A program made the position numbers and the translations under genes. A stretch of DNA of 64,000 nt from NCBI GenBank assembly GCA_964016985.1, contig OZ024836.1, forward strand, positions 36,636,152 to 36,700,151, read 5' to 3'. Each line of letters begins with the position of its first letter. The first letter of the stretch is position 1. The notes under the pieces were generated by a model. That model was given only the letters and a program-made list of their open reading frames with translations. It did no database searches and had not been told where the DNA came from. Positions 49,740 to 59,779 of this stretch are shown piece by piece. Source of the DNA: Anodontia alba. Its lineage: Eukaryota > Mollusca > Bivalvia > Lucinida > Lucinidae.

Positions 49740-50310
49740 GTCTGCTGCCAGACGTCAGGTAGTAGTAATTTATCGAGAAATTTGCTCCTGTCAGACGTCT
49801 GGTAGTAGCGAATTATCGAGATATTTGCTGCTGCCAGACGTCTGGTAGTAGCAAATATTTGTATAATTTGCTGCTACCCGTGACACGTCTGGTGTTTTGC
49901 ATAGCAGTTCAAAACCCACGTTTATCTCTTATAGACACCTTACCGTTTAAGGTTGCCCATTTCTTACATAAAAATCATTAGTTTGTGAGTATTAAAGTAA
50001 CATACATGTAACCTTTAATTTAATAAAGTGCGCCAAACCAAATAAGTCTCGAACAAATTTTCATGATCCAAATAATGTTGGAGCCATTGACTTTGATTGT
50101 ATGTTTGAAAGAAAAGAGCCTCCCCTTACTGACGGCCCGCTATAGATTTATAAAGAATGCTAACTGGGACACTACAAAACTGGAAGATCTAGGGTAAACC
50201 TTCACCCTCTGACTGTCGGACGTCTTGCAGCAGCAAATTTCTCGATAATTTGCTACTACCAGACGTCTAGCAGCAGCAAATTTCTCGATATATCGCTACT
50301 ACCAGACGTC
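49740..50310. repeat. CCAGACGTCTGG tandem units in both orientations
   Basis: Units TGCTGCCAGACGTCTGGTAG..TAGCAAATTATCGAGATATT repeat three times on the left. They reappear inverted at 50215-50310 (CGATAATTTGCTACTACCAG..ACGTCTAGCAGCAGCAAATT), so the block is one large fold-back. Confidence 0.8.
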
Positions 50311-50547
50311 TGACAATACCCTCTCCTTAAATAAAATATGCAAAATTTCAAGGGCTCTCTTTACTAGGATCTGGACCCATTTCGAACAGAGTCAAACTGG
50401 ACCGCGCCAATTATGAATGCAGAAAATCCAGCTATGTTCATTGAATGAGCTGAGATGCTTGAAAGCAACCAATAAAGTGTCATAGGGAAGCTGCTACCCC
50501 TTAATGATATTCAAGTCACCAGCAGTACCTCAGCACAGCGCTGTCCG

Positions 50548-50643
50548 TCTACCATTCTACTTAAATATATACTGGACCGTTATTGGCCCGGCAGAATTCT
50601 TGTTGGACCGATAGCAGTCCGATAAGCAGAATGGTAGCTGGGT
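50548..50643. mobile_element. CCCAG-type MITE, diverged
   Basis: CCATTCTACTTAAATATATA..CTGGACCGTTATTGGCCCGG mirrored by GGACCGATAGCAGTCCGATA..AGCAGAATGGTAGCTGGG. Confidence 0.65.
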
Positions 50644-50837
50644 TGTGTCATGGAATGTAATGAAAGCTGCTCATTCCTTTAAATGAGCAGCGGCCGGACA
50701 TGAAAGAACACATATACTTGTGAGGCAGTTTTACTATTATCAATGAAAGCTGCTTATTTGCGGCAGCCAGCCATGCTAGAAAACATGTACTTGCGAGACA
50801 GCTTTAATACTATTATGAAAGCTGCTCATTTGTAGTT

Positions 50838-50871
50838 TGTTTTTTTTTTTTTTTTTTTTTATTTATTTATT

Positions 50872-50904
<33 letters not shown>
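50838..50904. repeat. Poly-T tract with ATTT units
   Basis: T runs of 22 and 28 around ATTTATTTATTTATTTATT. Confidence 0.95.
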
Positions 50905-50905
<1 letters not shown>

Positions 50906-50920
50906 TTTCTCCACAGACAC

Positions 50921-51006
50921 AATAATCTATATCGACTGTTATCGGACCGACAGGATTCCTGTCGGTCCGATAACGGCCCGATATAGATTTAAGTAGAATG
51001 CTAGCT
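50921..51006. mobile_element. CCCAG-type MITE, end-truncated
   Basis: TCTATATCGACTGTTATCGG..ACCGACAGGATTCCTGTCGG..TCCGATAACGGCCCGATATA; perfect centre stem GACAGGATTCCTGTC. Confidence 0.7.
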
Positions 51007-51272
51007 TTGTCTGTGACAAATGTTACACTTTTTATTGGTTAAATCAGCGGACGACAAATTCTTTCACATTTTTTTCACAGAAAATAAATACCAATGTTTG
51101 ACAGTCAATTTGAACTTAATGTGAAACCTGCTTTCTGTGAAAAGCCATACAAAATATTTTAATAAGAATGGATATACTTGGTAGAATTCCCGCCATTTTC
51201 TACACTGGAGACAACTTTTGTGACTTCCTGTTTGCTTTTCTGCCCATAACGTTACTTCGAAAAGGAGTTTTG

Positions 51273-51660
51273 CATCACGAAAACATACCTATATGTTGAT
51301 CCCCTTAAACCTCCCTTTTATATAGTAAAATTGTGATTTACAGGGGTATACATTATTTTTCTTATTTCTGCTCAAAACATAGATTGTGGGTACTCTTTAG
51401 AACCGCCTTGCAGGTAAAATTTTCTATATATTTGAATACAGTAAAACCTGTGTAAGAGAGCCACCTTCTAGACTGACTTTAAATAGTGGTTGATGTGGAA
51501 AAAGTTGTCTGTCTTATAAAGGTACATGTCACATAATTTTGCTAGCAAAATTAGATGACATGTACCTTTATAAGACAACCACCTTTCCACATCAACCACT
51601 AAGGTCAGTTTCAAAGGTGGCTGTCTTACAAAGGTTTAATGTAGGTGTGTTTTTGTAATG
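51273..51660. mobile_element. FB-3 MITE interrupted by a second MITE
   Basis: Left end CATCACGAAAACATACCTAT; right end TAGGTGTGTTTTTGTAATG. After removing 51439-51641 and one TA, the parts join into a normal FB-3 with the GGTAAAATTTTCTATATATT..TGAATA tail. Confidence 0.82.
51439..51641. mobile_element. Palindromic TA-target MITE nested in FB-3
   Basis: Ends CAGTAAAACCTGTGTAAGA and TCTTACAAAGGTTTAATG flanked by TA (51437-51438, 51642-51643). The centre ACATAATTTTGCTAGCAAAA..TTAGATGACATGTACC is a long perfect stem. Confidence 0.82.
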
Positions 51661-52074
51661 TCTCAGAAGAAAGAATTTGCTCTCACATGGACCGAATTTT
51701 TCCCTTTAAAGTAGATCCTTTTTTCGAAGGGAAGCAAAAAATAATTTTGAGAAAATTTCCTCCCTGACTGGAGTCAAAATACATTGACAGAGTTGCCTCC
51801 CTTGAAAGTGTATCCATGTGTCCCCTTAAAATGTCGTCCGGCGCTATTTATATCTGGTAGGATTCTCTTTTAAGACAGAGAGTTAATACGACACTTCTTT
51901 AAGGCAAATATATTTTATTATAAAAGTCTATAAAAATGCAAATTAAAAAAGCTAGAGTCCAATATGATCTAATTCTTTGGTCATTTGACAGACGGCACAC
52001 GGCTCACAAAACATGGCTGTTGCAAAGTCTTTGAGCACAGAACCCTGAAAATAAATGAAATGTATGTTATATAC

Positions 52075-52275
52075 CCTCAACGCTTAGCATGCTGGGTAAA
52101 GTTTTCAGCAGACGACATATTGAAATATTTTTCTTATTTTTTTTTTCCAAGAAAAAAAGGTTTTGACATTTAGGAGACAATTTGCATGAAATGTCTAATC
52201 CTGTTTTCTGGGGAAAAATAAGAAAAAAATGTCATGAATCTGTCGTCTGCTGAATTAGCCCAGAGACTGGTAAAG
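52075..52275. mobile_element. FB-4 fold-back element
   Basis: CCCTCAACGCTTAGCATGCT start; TTTTTCTTATTTTTTTTTTC mirrored by GGGGAAAAATAAGAAAAAAA; outer TTTTCAGCAGACGACATATT mirrored by TCTGTCGTCTGCTGAATTAG. Confidence 0.75.
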
Positions 52276-52279
52276 GTTA

Positions 52280-52475
52280 AAGCGCCATTCAAATAGCAGC
52301 AGACGATATTCTAAAATGTTTTTGTATCATCATCATCATCATCATCATCAGCATCAGCATTTTCCGATAAAATAAGACTTTATATTTCTTGTGAATCGTC
52401 TTCCAAGCCTTATTTTCACGGATACATACAAAACAGAATGTCGTCTTCTGCTGTTGTGAATGGCTCTTTAATGGT
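52280..52475. mobile_element. TTAA-type fold-back (AGCAGACGATATT family)
   Basis: TTAAAGCGCCATTCAAATAG..CAGCAGACGATATTCT mirrored by AGAATGTCGTCTTCTGCTGT..TGTGAATGGCTCTTTAA. Includes an (ATC)n tract at 52325-52350. Another copy runs off the window at 63860. Confidence 0.72.
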
Positions 52476-52954
52476 TAACAACAGGCCCTGGTCAAGCGAA
52501 AAGCTGCCTTCAAATAAGCAAAAGACACAGACTCCTGAACATCCACACTGTCTTATCAGGGACTACGTTTTCATTTGATACATACTATAGTATAGCCAGT
52601 GCGTCTTTTCGAACACTAAAGGCCCTGTTCAAACTATGCGAACATGCAGGCTGATCTGGGCCTTCGTTTTCTCATGAAGCTCGAAGACGCAATTACCGCG
52701 GCCCAAATTACAATAAAGAGGAACATTACATAAATTAAATGAGTGGTCATTTCAGATGCAATTTATGTACGGGAACGAATACACTTTCAGGGGAGGCAAG
52801 TCTGTCGAAATGTTTATCTTTCCTTTTAAAGCGGACTCTACACTACAAGGAAAGAATTTACTCACCTTGGGAGCAGTTGCTTTTTTTTCCTTTTAGAATA
52901 GACCCTTTTTCAGAAGGGAATTAGTCAGATGCCCCCTCCCACCTCTTGTTAAAA

Positions 52955-52955
<1 letters not shown>

Positions 52956-52999
<44 letters not shown>
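52956..52999. repeat. (CA)n microsatellite
   Basis: About 20 CA units. Confidence 0.97.
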
Positions 53000-53000
<1 letters not shown>

Positions 53001-53149
53001 TGTGTAATAACAATATAACACTCCATATGAATTACTTGTCATTTTGTTATTTTAGGCGACTGAATACACATGGTACACGTACATGTTTTGCCGTTTTCGA
53101 TAAGGGAGACAACATTTTGCGACTTCCTGTTTACTTAACCGCACGCAAA

Positions 53150-53290
53150 GCCCCGTCTGAAAAGGCATCTACTCTAAAAGGAAAGAATTTGCTCCCCCTG
53201 GGAGCAAATTCTTTCCTTTTAGAGTAGATCCTTTTTTGTGAGTAGACCTTTTCAAAACCTGTTGTGACAGAGTTGCTTCACCTGGAAGTG
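53150..53290. mobile_element. FB-6 hairpin (GGAAAGAATTTGCTCC)
   Basis: GTCTGAAAAGGCATCTACTC..TAAAAGGAAAGAATTTGCTC..CCCC mirrored exactly by GGGAGCAAATTCTTTCCTTT..TAGAGTAGATCCTTTTT. Fragments of the same family lie at 51670-51740 and 52790-52925. Confidence 0.82.
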
Positions 53291-53558
53291 TATCCATTTC
53301 TTTAAGTTTGTTCATCGTAGCGAGTTCTAAATTATTGGCCGGCGCGCGAATCACGCCGGTCTCTTAATATAGCTTTGGATATTTATGTATGGAGAAGTGT
53401 TCGATTAGCGCAGAGCACAGTTTGGTAAGTTTGAATATGACCTGCAGTCCATCTTTGGTAAGTTTGACTATGACCTGTGGTCCATACTTTACCTGACGCA
53501 TGCTAAAATAAGCTTCTAGGTAAGATCTGGTAACTTATTTAAGTTCTGCATTGGCATG

Positions 53559-53614
53559 TTTTTTTTTTTTTTTGTTTTTTTTTTTTTTTTTTTGTTTTTT
53601 TTTTTTCTTTTTTA
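53559..53614. repeat. Poly-T tract
   Basis: T runs separated by single G or C. Confidence 0.95.
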
Positions 53615-53918
53615 ACAATAATAATGTACAAACTAAATCTCGTGGAGATCCCAATATGACTAGGATTCGCATATTGCTTGATAAATTAAACTTTTGTATA
53701 CCCGTGTCTAATATTTCTAAGTAAACATGAACAAAATTTGCGCCGGTACTTAGACGTTTACGTCTAAATATTTTGTCTTGCCACAATTTTAACAGAATCG
53801 AACATTTCAGGGTGGTATACTATGCCCTGTTGCATCATTTATATCTTTCCAGAGCATATATATCCAAACACCAACCACTAACGCTAACAAATTGAAGGGA
53901 CTGCGTACACTTGGCGCA

Positions 53919-54175
53919 ATTTCCTCAAGTTTGGACAAGAGCGAAACTTTTGCAACTTCTTGTTTGCTTATTTCCTCAATTTTGGACAAGAGCTAAACTT
54001 TTGCAACTTCCTGTTTGCTTATTTCTTCAATTTTGGACAAGACCGAAACTTTTGCAACTTCCTGTTTGCTTATTTCCTCAATTTTGGACAAGAGTGAAAC
54101 TTTTGCAACTTCTTGTTTGCTTATTTCCTAAATTTTGGACAAGAGCGAAACTTTTGCAACTTCCTGTATGCTTTA
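53919..54175. repeat. 51-bp minisatellite, five copies
   Basis: Each unit is TTTCCTCAATTTTGGACAAG..AGCGAAACTTTTGCAACTTC..CTGTTTGCTTA, exactly 51 bp, so every frame is periodic. The plus frame repeats a 17-residue FPQFWTRAKLLQLPVCL. Confidence 0.95.
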
Positions 54176-54359
54176 CTGCATGCCAATCCCCTATCCTGAA
54201 AGGAAAACAAATAACTTCACGTGGTAGATCACGTTTCAGAAGGAGAATGCTGCGCTGGAAAGCAAATATGAAGTCACAAAGATAGTAGCACTTGTAAAAA
54301 ATTGCACAAAAATCTGCCGCAATGGAAACATTTTTAGGGACGGTAACTCTGTCAAAATG

Positions 54360-54560
54360 GTGTTTGCCTCTATTTTGGAAAAAGGGCTACTCCAAAAAGA
54401 AAGAATTTGCTCCTCTTGGGAGCAAGATCTTTCGTTTTAGAGAGGAACCCCTTTTCAGAAGGGGTCTTCTTTAAAAGGAAAGAATTTGCTTCCCTTGGAA
54501 GCAAATTCTTTCCTTTTAGAGTAGACCCTTTTTCAGAAGGGAGGCAAAATAATTTTGACG
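54360..54560. mobile_element. FB-6 fold-back, two tandem hairpins
   Basis: AAAGAAAGAATTTGCTCCTC..TTGGGAGCAAGATCTTTCG then AAAAGGAAAGAATTTGCTTC..CCTTGGAAGCAAATTCTTTC. The family body ends CCCTTTTTCAGAAGGGAGGC. Confidence 0.8.
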
Positions 54561-54754
54561 AGTTACCGCCCGTGAAAGTGTATCTATTCCCCTTAATCAG
54601 ACGACAAACTGATAATTTGTTTCCTTATTTGTTCCAGAAAATAGGATTTGATGTCTCCTCGGGAGACATTGTGTATTAAATTTCAAATCATCGGAGAGCT
54701 AAAACTGTATTTTAAAATGTAGCCTGCCGATATTTTACCCAGCTTCTTAGTGTT

Positions 54755-55061
54755 TGTTTGTTTGTGTTGACGTTTTACGGCCCAGTCAACCCAATGGGGT
54801 CATGTCGAGCGCGGTCAGTTTACCTAACCACACGTTTACTGGGCAGGCTTAGTCCTCTAAGAGGTTAACCAGTATTGTACACATTCTTTCGCCAGAAACT
54901 GACAAATGCCCTTCTTGAATCAGCGGAAGGGAAAGAATGACCGTAGAAAATATTTCATGATCAATCTCCACGAAAGAATGTTGCCGACCTCGGCGGGGTC
55001 GAACCCGCGACCTCCTGGTCTCCAGTCGGACGGCGCATCCAACTGAGCCACCGAGGCCGGC
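54755..55061 (-). mobile_element. tRNA-derived SINE, family A, intact with 14-bp target duplication
   Basis: Target duplication AGCTTCTTAGTGTT at 54741-54754 and 55062-55075. Head on the right with B box GGTTCGACCCC and GGATGCGCCGTCCGACTGGA. One of the youngest copies here. Confidence 0.96.
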
Positions 55062-55429
55062 AGCTTCTTAGTGTTAAATACTTTATACGTAAAATGTACT
55101 AACGGAGAAAAATCTTATAGTGCGCATGCGCAGATTGATATAAATCTTTCTGTTTCGCATTTTCTCTAAGACAGATTTTCGTTTGACGTGGCCCAACTTG
55201 CATTACCTTAATTCCAAATAGTGTCCTAATTTGTATTCTTATGGCAAATGAGGCACACGGTATGAGTCCCATAAATGGCGTCTCTCCGAGTCGGGTAGCC
55301 AGCATGTACTTATGATAGCACCAACAACAAAACAGCCCCAAACCTTCAACGAAACAAGAATAAACATAAATAACTAATAAGTTTTACTTTTCGAAAATTA
55401 TAACGAAATGATCTAAAATGTTACTAATG

Positions 55430-55535
55430 TGTGTATGTTGTTGGTTCGTACATATGTATGTTTGTATGCATGTATGCATGTATGCATGCATGCATGTATG
55501 TATGTATGTGTGAGTGAGTGAGTGTACGTGTGCTA
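55430..55535. repeat. (ATGT/ATGC)n microsatellite
   Basis: GTATGCATGTATGCATGCAT..GTATGTATGTGTGAGTGAGT directly before the LINE fragment. Confidence 0.95.
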
Positions 55536-56610
55536 CCAACTCGCAGAAAGACATCTTCCGTCCACCAACTCGCAGAAAGACAACATGGATGCACCCTCGC
55601 TCCAAACACTGGTATCTCATTGACTATGTCATAGTGCGAAGGAAGGATAGACAGGATGTCAGAGTGACAAAGACTATGTGTGGTGCAGACTGTTCGACAG
55701 ATCACAGGCTTGTTGTCAGCAAACTCAACCTGTGCATTCAGCCTGTACGACGACCACAAGGCAAGAAGGTACCAAAGAAATTGGATGTCTCCAAGCTGAA
55801 ACAAGACAGCAAGAGGCAAGCATTCGTCAACGATCTCTGCAGCCGTTTAGATGCACTGGAACACAGTTCAGAAGATGTAGATGAGAGCTGGACAGTCTTC
55901 AGAGACACTGTTCACTCTTCAGCAATGGATTCCCTAGGACCAGTATCTCGCAAACACCAAGACTGGTTTGATGAGAATGACAAAGAAATCCAGGGACTCC
56001 TTGAAGAGAAACACCAAAAACACAAGGCTTACCTCAGAAATATCAGCGCAGTATCTAGTAAGACTGCCTATTCAAACATATGCAAGACAGTACAGACTAG
56101 GCTCAGAGACATGCAAGACTCCTGGCTGAGCAAAAAAGGCTGATGAAATCCAGTCCTTTGCAGACAGAAAAGGATATGAAGAAGTTCTTTGATGCACTCA
56201 AAACAATATATGATCTCCAGAGCTCAGGAACCACCCCACTCCTTATATAGTGCAGATGGAACTAGTCTTCTGACTGACAAAGAAGCTATCTTGAAAAGAT
56301 GGGCTGAACACTTTGATGGTGTCCTTAATCGGCCATCATCTATCAATGATGAAGCTATCAACAGATTACCACTGGTGGAATGTAATCCGCTGCTTGATGA
56401 GCTCCCAACCGTCTCTGAAACAGTGAAAGCAATAAAACTCCTGTCATCTGGCAAGGCTCCAGGATCAGATGCAATACCTGCAGAGATCTACAAAGCAGGA
56501 GGTCCTCCAGTTGCAGAGAAACTGACAGAGTTATTTCACATTATTTGGAGAAAAGAAGCCATCCCTCAAGAATTCAAGGATGCAACAATTATCCACCTAG
56601 CTAGTTCAAG
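55536..56610 (+). pseudogene. LINE internal fragment (endonuclease end to RT start)
   Basis: Plus strand. Begins inside an AP endonuclease (MHPRSKHWYLIDYVIVRRKD; CSTDHRLVVSKL carries the DH pair), runs through a linker (SWTVFRDTVHSSAMDSLG) and shifts frame near 56140. It continues into the RT N-terminal region (SSGKAPGSDAIPAEIYKAGG, FKDATIIHL). It stops before the RT palm, so both ends are missing. Its sequence differs from copies 1 and 2, so it is a second LINE lineage of the type often mislabelled craniofacial development protein 2-like. Confidence 0.9.
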
Positions 56611-56737
56611 TAACTGTAAATTATTCATATTTTGTATTTGTAAGTAGTAAGGAGTAGATACCTCGCAGTAAATGACTAAACTTCATCATACTATCCAGTA
56701 TTCAATAATCGAAAAACAAGCTTCTCAACCCTTGTAG

Positions 56738-56950
56738 TCTGGAGACACTAAACGGGTAATTAGCAAACAGTGCAGACCCAGATCAGACACCGCAAAACGC
56801 GGCGTCTAATCAGGGTATCCACTATTAGTAGATAGTTTAGCCATATTCTCTAGGAATATCTAAATCTCATAGCCGGATGTACCGAAAATTGAAATTAGAC
56901 TCTTCCAAAATATAGTGTGGGGGAGGCTATTCAGTCTACAATAGGTTAAT
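56738..56950. mobile_element. TTAA-type fold-back MITE (CCATTGTAGACTGAA family), diverged
   Basis: CCTTGTAGTCTGGAGACACT.. and TTCAGTCTACAATAGGTTAA ends; core AAACAGTGCAGACCCAGATC with a mirrored TAATCAGGGTATCCACTATT arm. Confidence 0.7.
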
Positions 56951-57393
56951 AGCATAAGAATAATTGAAGGCTCTTAACCCTTCGAACACTGATGAAAAAA
57001 AATAATATCAAACAACAAATGACGGTAGTTTTCTTAATTTTACCAGAAAATAGGAATATACATTTCGTGGGAATCGTCCCCTAAGGAATGTTTTGGGTCA
57101 TGACTGCCCGCAAATAAACGCTGCACGTAAACGCCTTTTTTTCGCATGGCATGACTCAATTTCATTTCACTTACCACTACATGCGCCGCTATTGTGCCGA
57201 CCTTTACATTCACAAAGAGGTGACACCCAATTTCTCTCGCTCAGAGTGTCGTCAAATGGTGCCCTGGAAACCGATGGGCGGCCCTTGCTCTCTGACCTTG
57301 AAACCCGGGGTTGCGCGGTCACAGTCTCGTCTGATTGGAATGACCCTCCCGTCATTACCACCTTCTCATCGTTGGTGGCTGGAAGATATAAGT
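56951..57393. other. No gene recognised
   Basis: Contains a frame-rich GC stretch (57150-57390) without splice-bounded similarity to a known protein. The minus frame 57167-57427 likewise has no family features. Confidence 0.4.
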
Positions 57394-57500
57394 GAGACGC
57401 AACGTCAGAAAATGTACCTTCGGCCATGTGTGCCCAGCGCAGGTTCAGATCAGCCTGCGCATTCGCGCAAGTCTGATCAGAATCTTCACTGAGCGCATTT
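57394..57500. mobile_element. GATC-core hairpin with AACGTCAGAAAATGTAC end
   Basis: CAACGTCAGAAAATGTACCT..TCGGCCATGTG, then GTTCAGATCAGCCTGCGCAT mirrored by GCGCAAGTCTGATCAGAATC. Confidence 0.7.
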
Positions 57501-57540
57501 TAGATAGCCAAGGAGGCACAGTTTTTTATGCAAACAATGA

Positions 57541-57596
57541 TGTTTGTTTTTTTTTTTTTTGTTTTTTTTTTTTTGTTTTTTGTTGTTTTTTTTTCT
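57541..57596. repeat. Poly-T tract
   Basis: T runs with single G interruptions. Confidence 0.95.
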
Positions 57597-57775
57597 TATT
57601 TCTCGACGAAAACGTATGTTGTGGGTACTCATTAGAAGCGCCTCGCCGAGGCGCTTCTAATGAGTACCCACAACGTATGACTTCGTCGAGAAATAAAAAT
57701 ATATATATATAAAATATATAGACACTTTTGGTAGAAAAAACACGCTTTATCAAGGGTTATGGATAACTGTGGATG
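57590..57775. mobile_element. FB-1 MITE
   Basis: Perfect stem TTATTTCTCGACGAAAACGT..ATTAGAAGCGCCTCG mirrored around the CCGAGG centre. Right end CTTTATCAAGGGTTATGG. The GACGAAAACG variant is unique to this copy. Confidence 0.85.
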
Positions 57776-58250
57776 CGCAGGTTGATTTGAGTCTTCGTTG
57801 GGAGCACAGTTTTGAAGGTACATTTTCTCACGTCACGGCTCATGTACATATTTCAGATTATGACTCGTGCACTTTTAGATTAAAAACTGAATAAACAAAC
57901 AAACATGAAATTTGACATGTGGATGGACATTACAGTGTTTTCAGGGTGGACGCCAGCCCGAATTCCAACTGTCACGGCCATCTCAAAGTGGACATGGCTG
58001 CATCAGGGCTGCATTCAGAAGTGCATAGTGATCGCGAACGTTTTGCCTTGGATCCCTCTACCTAATGACGAGCGGCAAAAGGAGAAGGGATCCAGGAAAA
58101 CGTTCGCGAGCGTCTTGCACTTCTGAACGCAGTACTGATAGATTTTATGACATTTTCTACAAGGGAGACGACCTTTCCAAATTAATGTTTGCATTCCTGC
58201 GCACAAAGGCCCTTCTGAAAAGCGGTCTACTTTAAATTGAAAGAATAAGC

Positions 58251-58525
58251 TCCCTTTCTAAATAGACTTCTATTGACATAGCGCAGCGCTTTTTTGAACA
58301 GACGTCCATTGACATAGCGCAGCGCTTTTTTAAATAGACTTCTATTGACATAGCGTAGCGCTTTTTTAATAGACTTCTATTGCCATAGCGCAGCGCTTTT
58401 CTGAATAGACTTCTATTGACACAGCGCAGTGCTTTTTTGAATAGACGTCTACTGACATAACGCAGTCGGTAGCGCGCCTGACCGCATATCCAGGGGTCGC
58501 AAGTTCGAATCCCAGTTCGGGCACA
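58251..58525 (+). mobile_element. Six tandem 38-bp units leading into a tRNA-like SINE head
   Basis: ATAGACTTCTATTGACATAG..CGCAGCGCTTTTTT repeats six times. The last copy runs into CGCAGTCGGTAGCGCGCCTG, a tRNA A-box-like stretch, and B box AAGTTCGAATCCC (58462-58525). The AGCGCAG of the unit matches the start of the tRNA-like part. Confidence 0.75.
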
Positions 58526-58739
58526 TAGCTCTCGTGTTGATTAATCAAGAAATAATATTTCTACGGCCATTTCCCACCTTTCTGCGGCCATTCTCCATAG
58601 AACTATTCAAGTCATGAATGTTTTGGTTAGTAATTAAATTAAGACAGACTGAACACATATGCGACTGGCAAAGGTTCCTGAAGATCAGCCTGTACGTCCA
58701 CGCAACCTGATCAGGGCCTTCGCTGTTCTTACACATTAT

Positions 58740-58965
58740 TAATAGTAAAACTGGAGTTTACTTAAAATATAAATTGTGGGTACTCGTTAGAACCGCCTGT
58801 GAGGCGGTTCTACCGAGTACCCAACCGAGGCCGTTCTAACGAGTACCCACAATTTATGCTTTTGAGCAGAAATATGAAAATATCAGAATTTCTTATCTGA
58901 AAATTTTCAGTTTTTGGAGGTAAAATTTCTATATATTTGAATAGGCGTGTTTTCGTAATGTCGCG
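58740..58965. mobile_element. FB-3 MITE
   Basis: AGTAAAACTGGAGTTTAC start, GTTAGAACCGCC..GGCGGTTCTACCGAGTAC hairpin with an extra GAGGCCGTTCTAACGAGTAC arm, and the right end AATAGGCGTGTTTTCGTAAT. Confidence 0.78.
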
Positions 58966-59174
58966 AGAAAAAAAGGCTCTTCGGACTTTGCCCGGTCCCT
59001 TAGCGAGGCCACATGTCAAGTTCTTTGGCTGAAGTTCCCTCTTGGCCTTCTTACGTCAGCGAACAGCATAGGTTGGCTCGCCTGAACCTTTGCTGTTCGC
59101 ACACACCATAACGCTTTTTTCCCAAGTCGCTGCCCGTATATTTGCAGATGCGATGAACCTTTGCTATTCACATG

Positions 59175-59470
59175 TGCTGCCGGCCTCGGTGGCTCAGTTG
59201 GATGCGCGTCCGACTGGAGATCAGGAGGTTGCGGGTTCGATCCCCGCCGGGTCGACAGCATTCTTTCGTGGAGATTGATCACAAAATATTTTCTTCGGTC
59301 ATTCTCTCCCTTCCGCTGATTCAAGAAGGGCAGTTGTCAGTTTCTGGCGAAAGGATGTGCACAATACTGGTTAACCGCTTAGAGGGCTAAGCCTGCCCAG
59401 TAAACGTGTGGTTTACGCGCTCGACATGACCCCATTGGATTGACTTGGCCGTAAAAACTCAACACAAACA
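59175..59470 (+). mobile_element. tRNA-derived SINE, family A, with 9-bp target duplication
   Basis: ATTCACATG at 59166-59174 and 59471-59479. Head GCCGGCCTCGGTGGCTCAGT, B box GGTTCGATCCC, 3' end GCCGTAAAAACTCAACACAA. Confidence 0.93.
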
Positions 59471-59779
59471 ATTCACATGGGCTATAACGACTCTTTTCCC
59501 ATGACGCGATTCATATAATTCTAAGAATTTACACCGGTCCGTAAACACCTTTTCGCTTGACACGGTCGTTATGGCAAACGTAAAAGCTCTGATACAATAA
59601 TTGGCATCATTATCCAAGAAAATGTACAGGAATCTCGACAAGTCCTGCTGAGCACGGATACTTTACCGCAGAATTTTCATAGCAAGATGATAAGGAACAC
59701 GTGTCATGCACTTCATATTTACAGTTTTCTCATTCATGTTATTGAAGTTACATGTTTATTAGACAGTAAAATTTAGCAA

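Noticed and set aside
53807..53989. 60-codon minus-strand frame with one membrane segment
   Set aside because: Its N-terminal half is the 51-bp minisatellite read backwards.
53919..54175. CRISPR array
   Set aside because: Units are contiguous without variable spacers and the DNA is eukaryotic; same for all other tandem arrays here.
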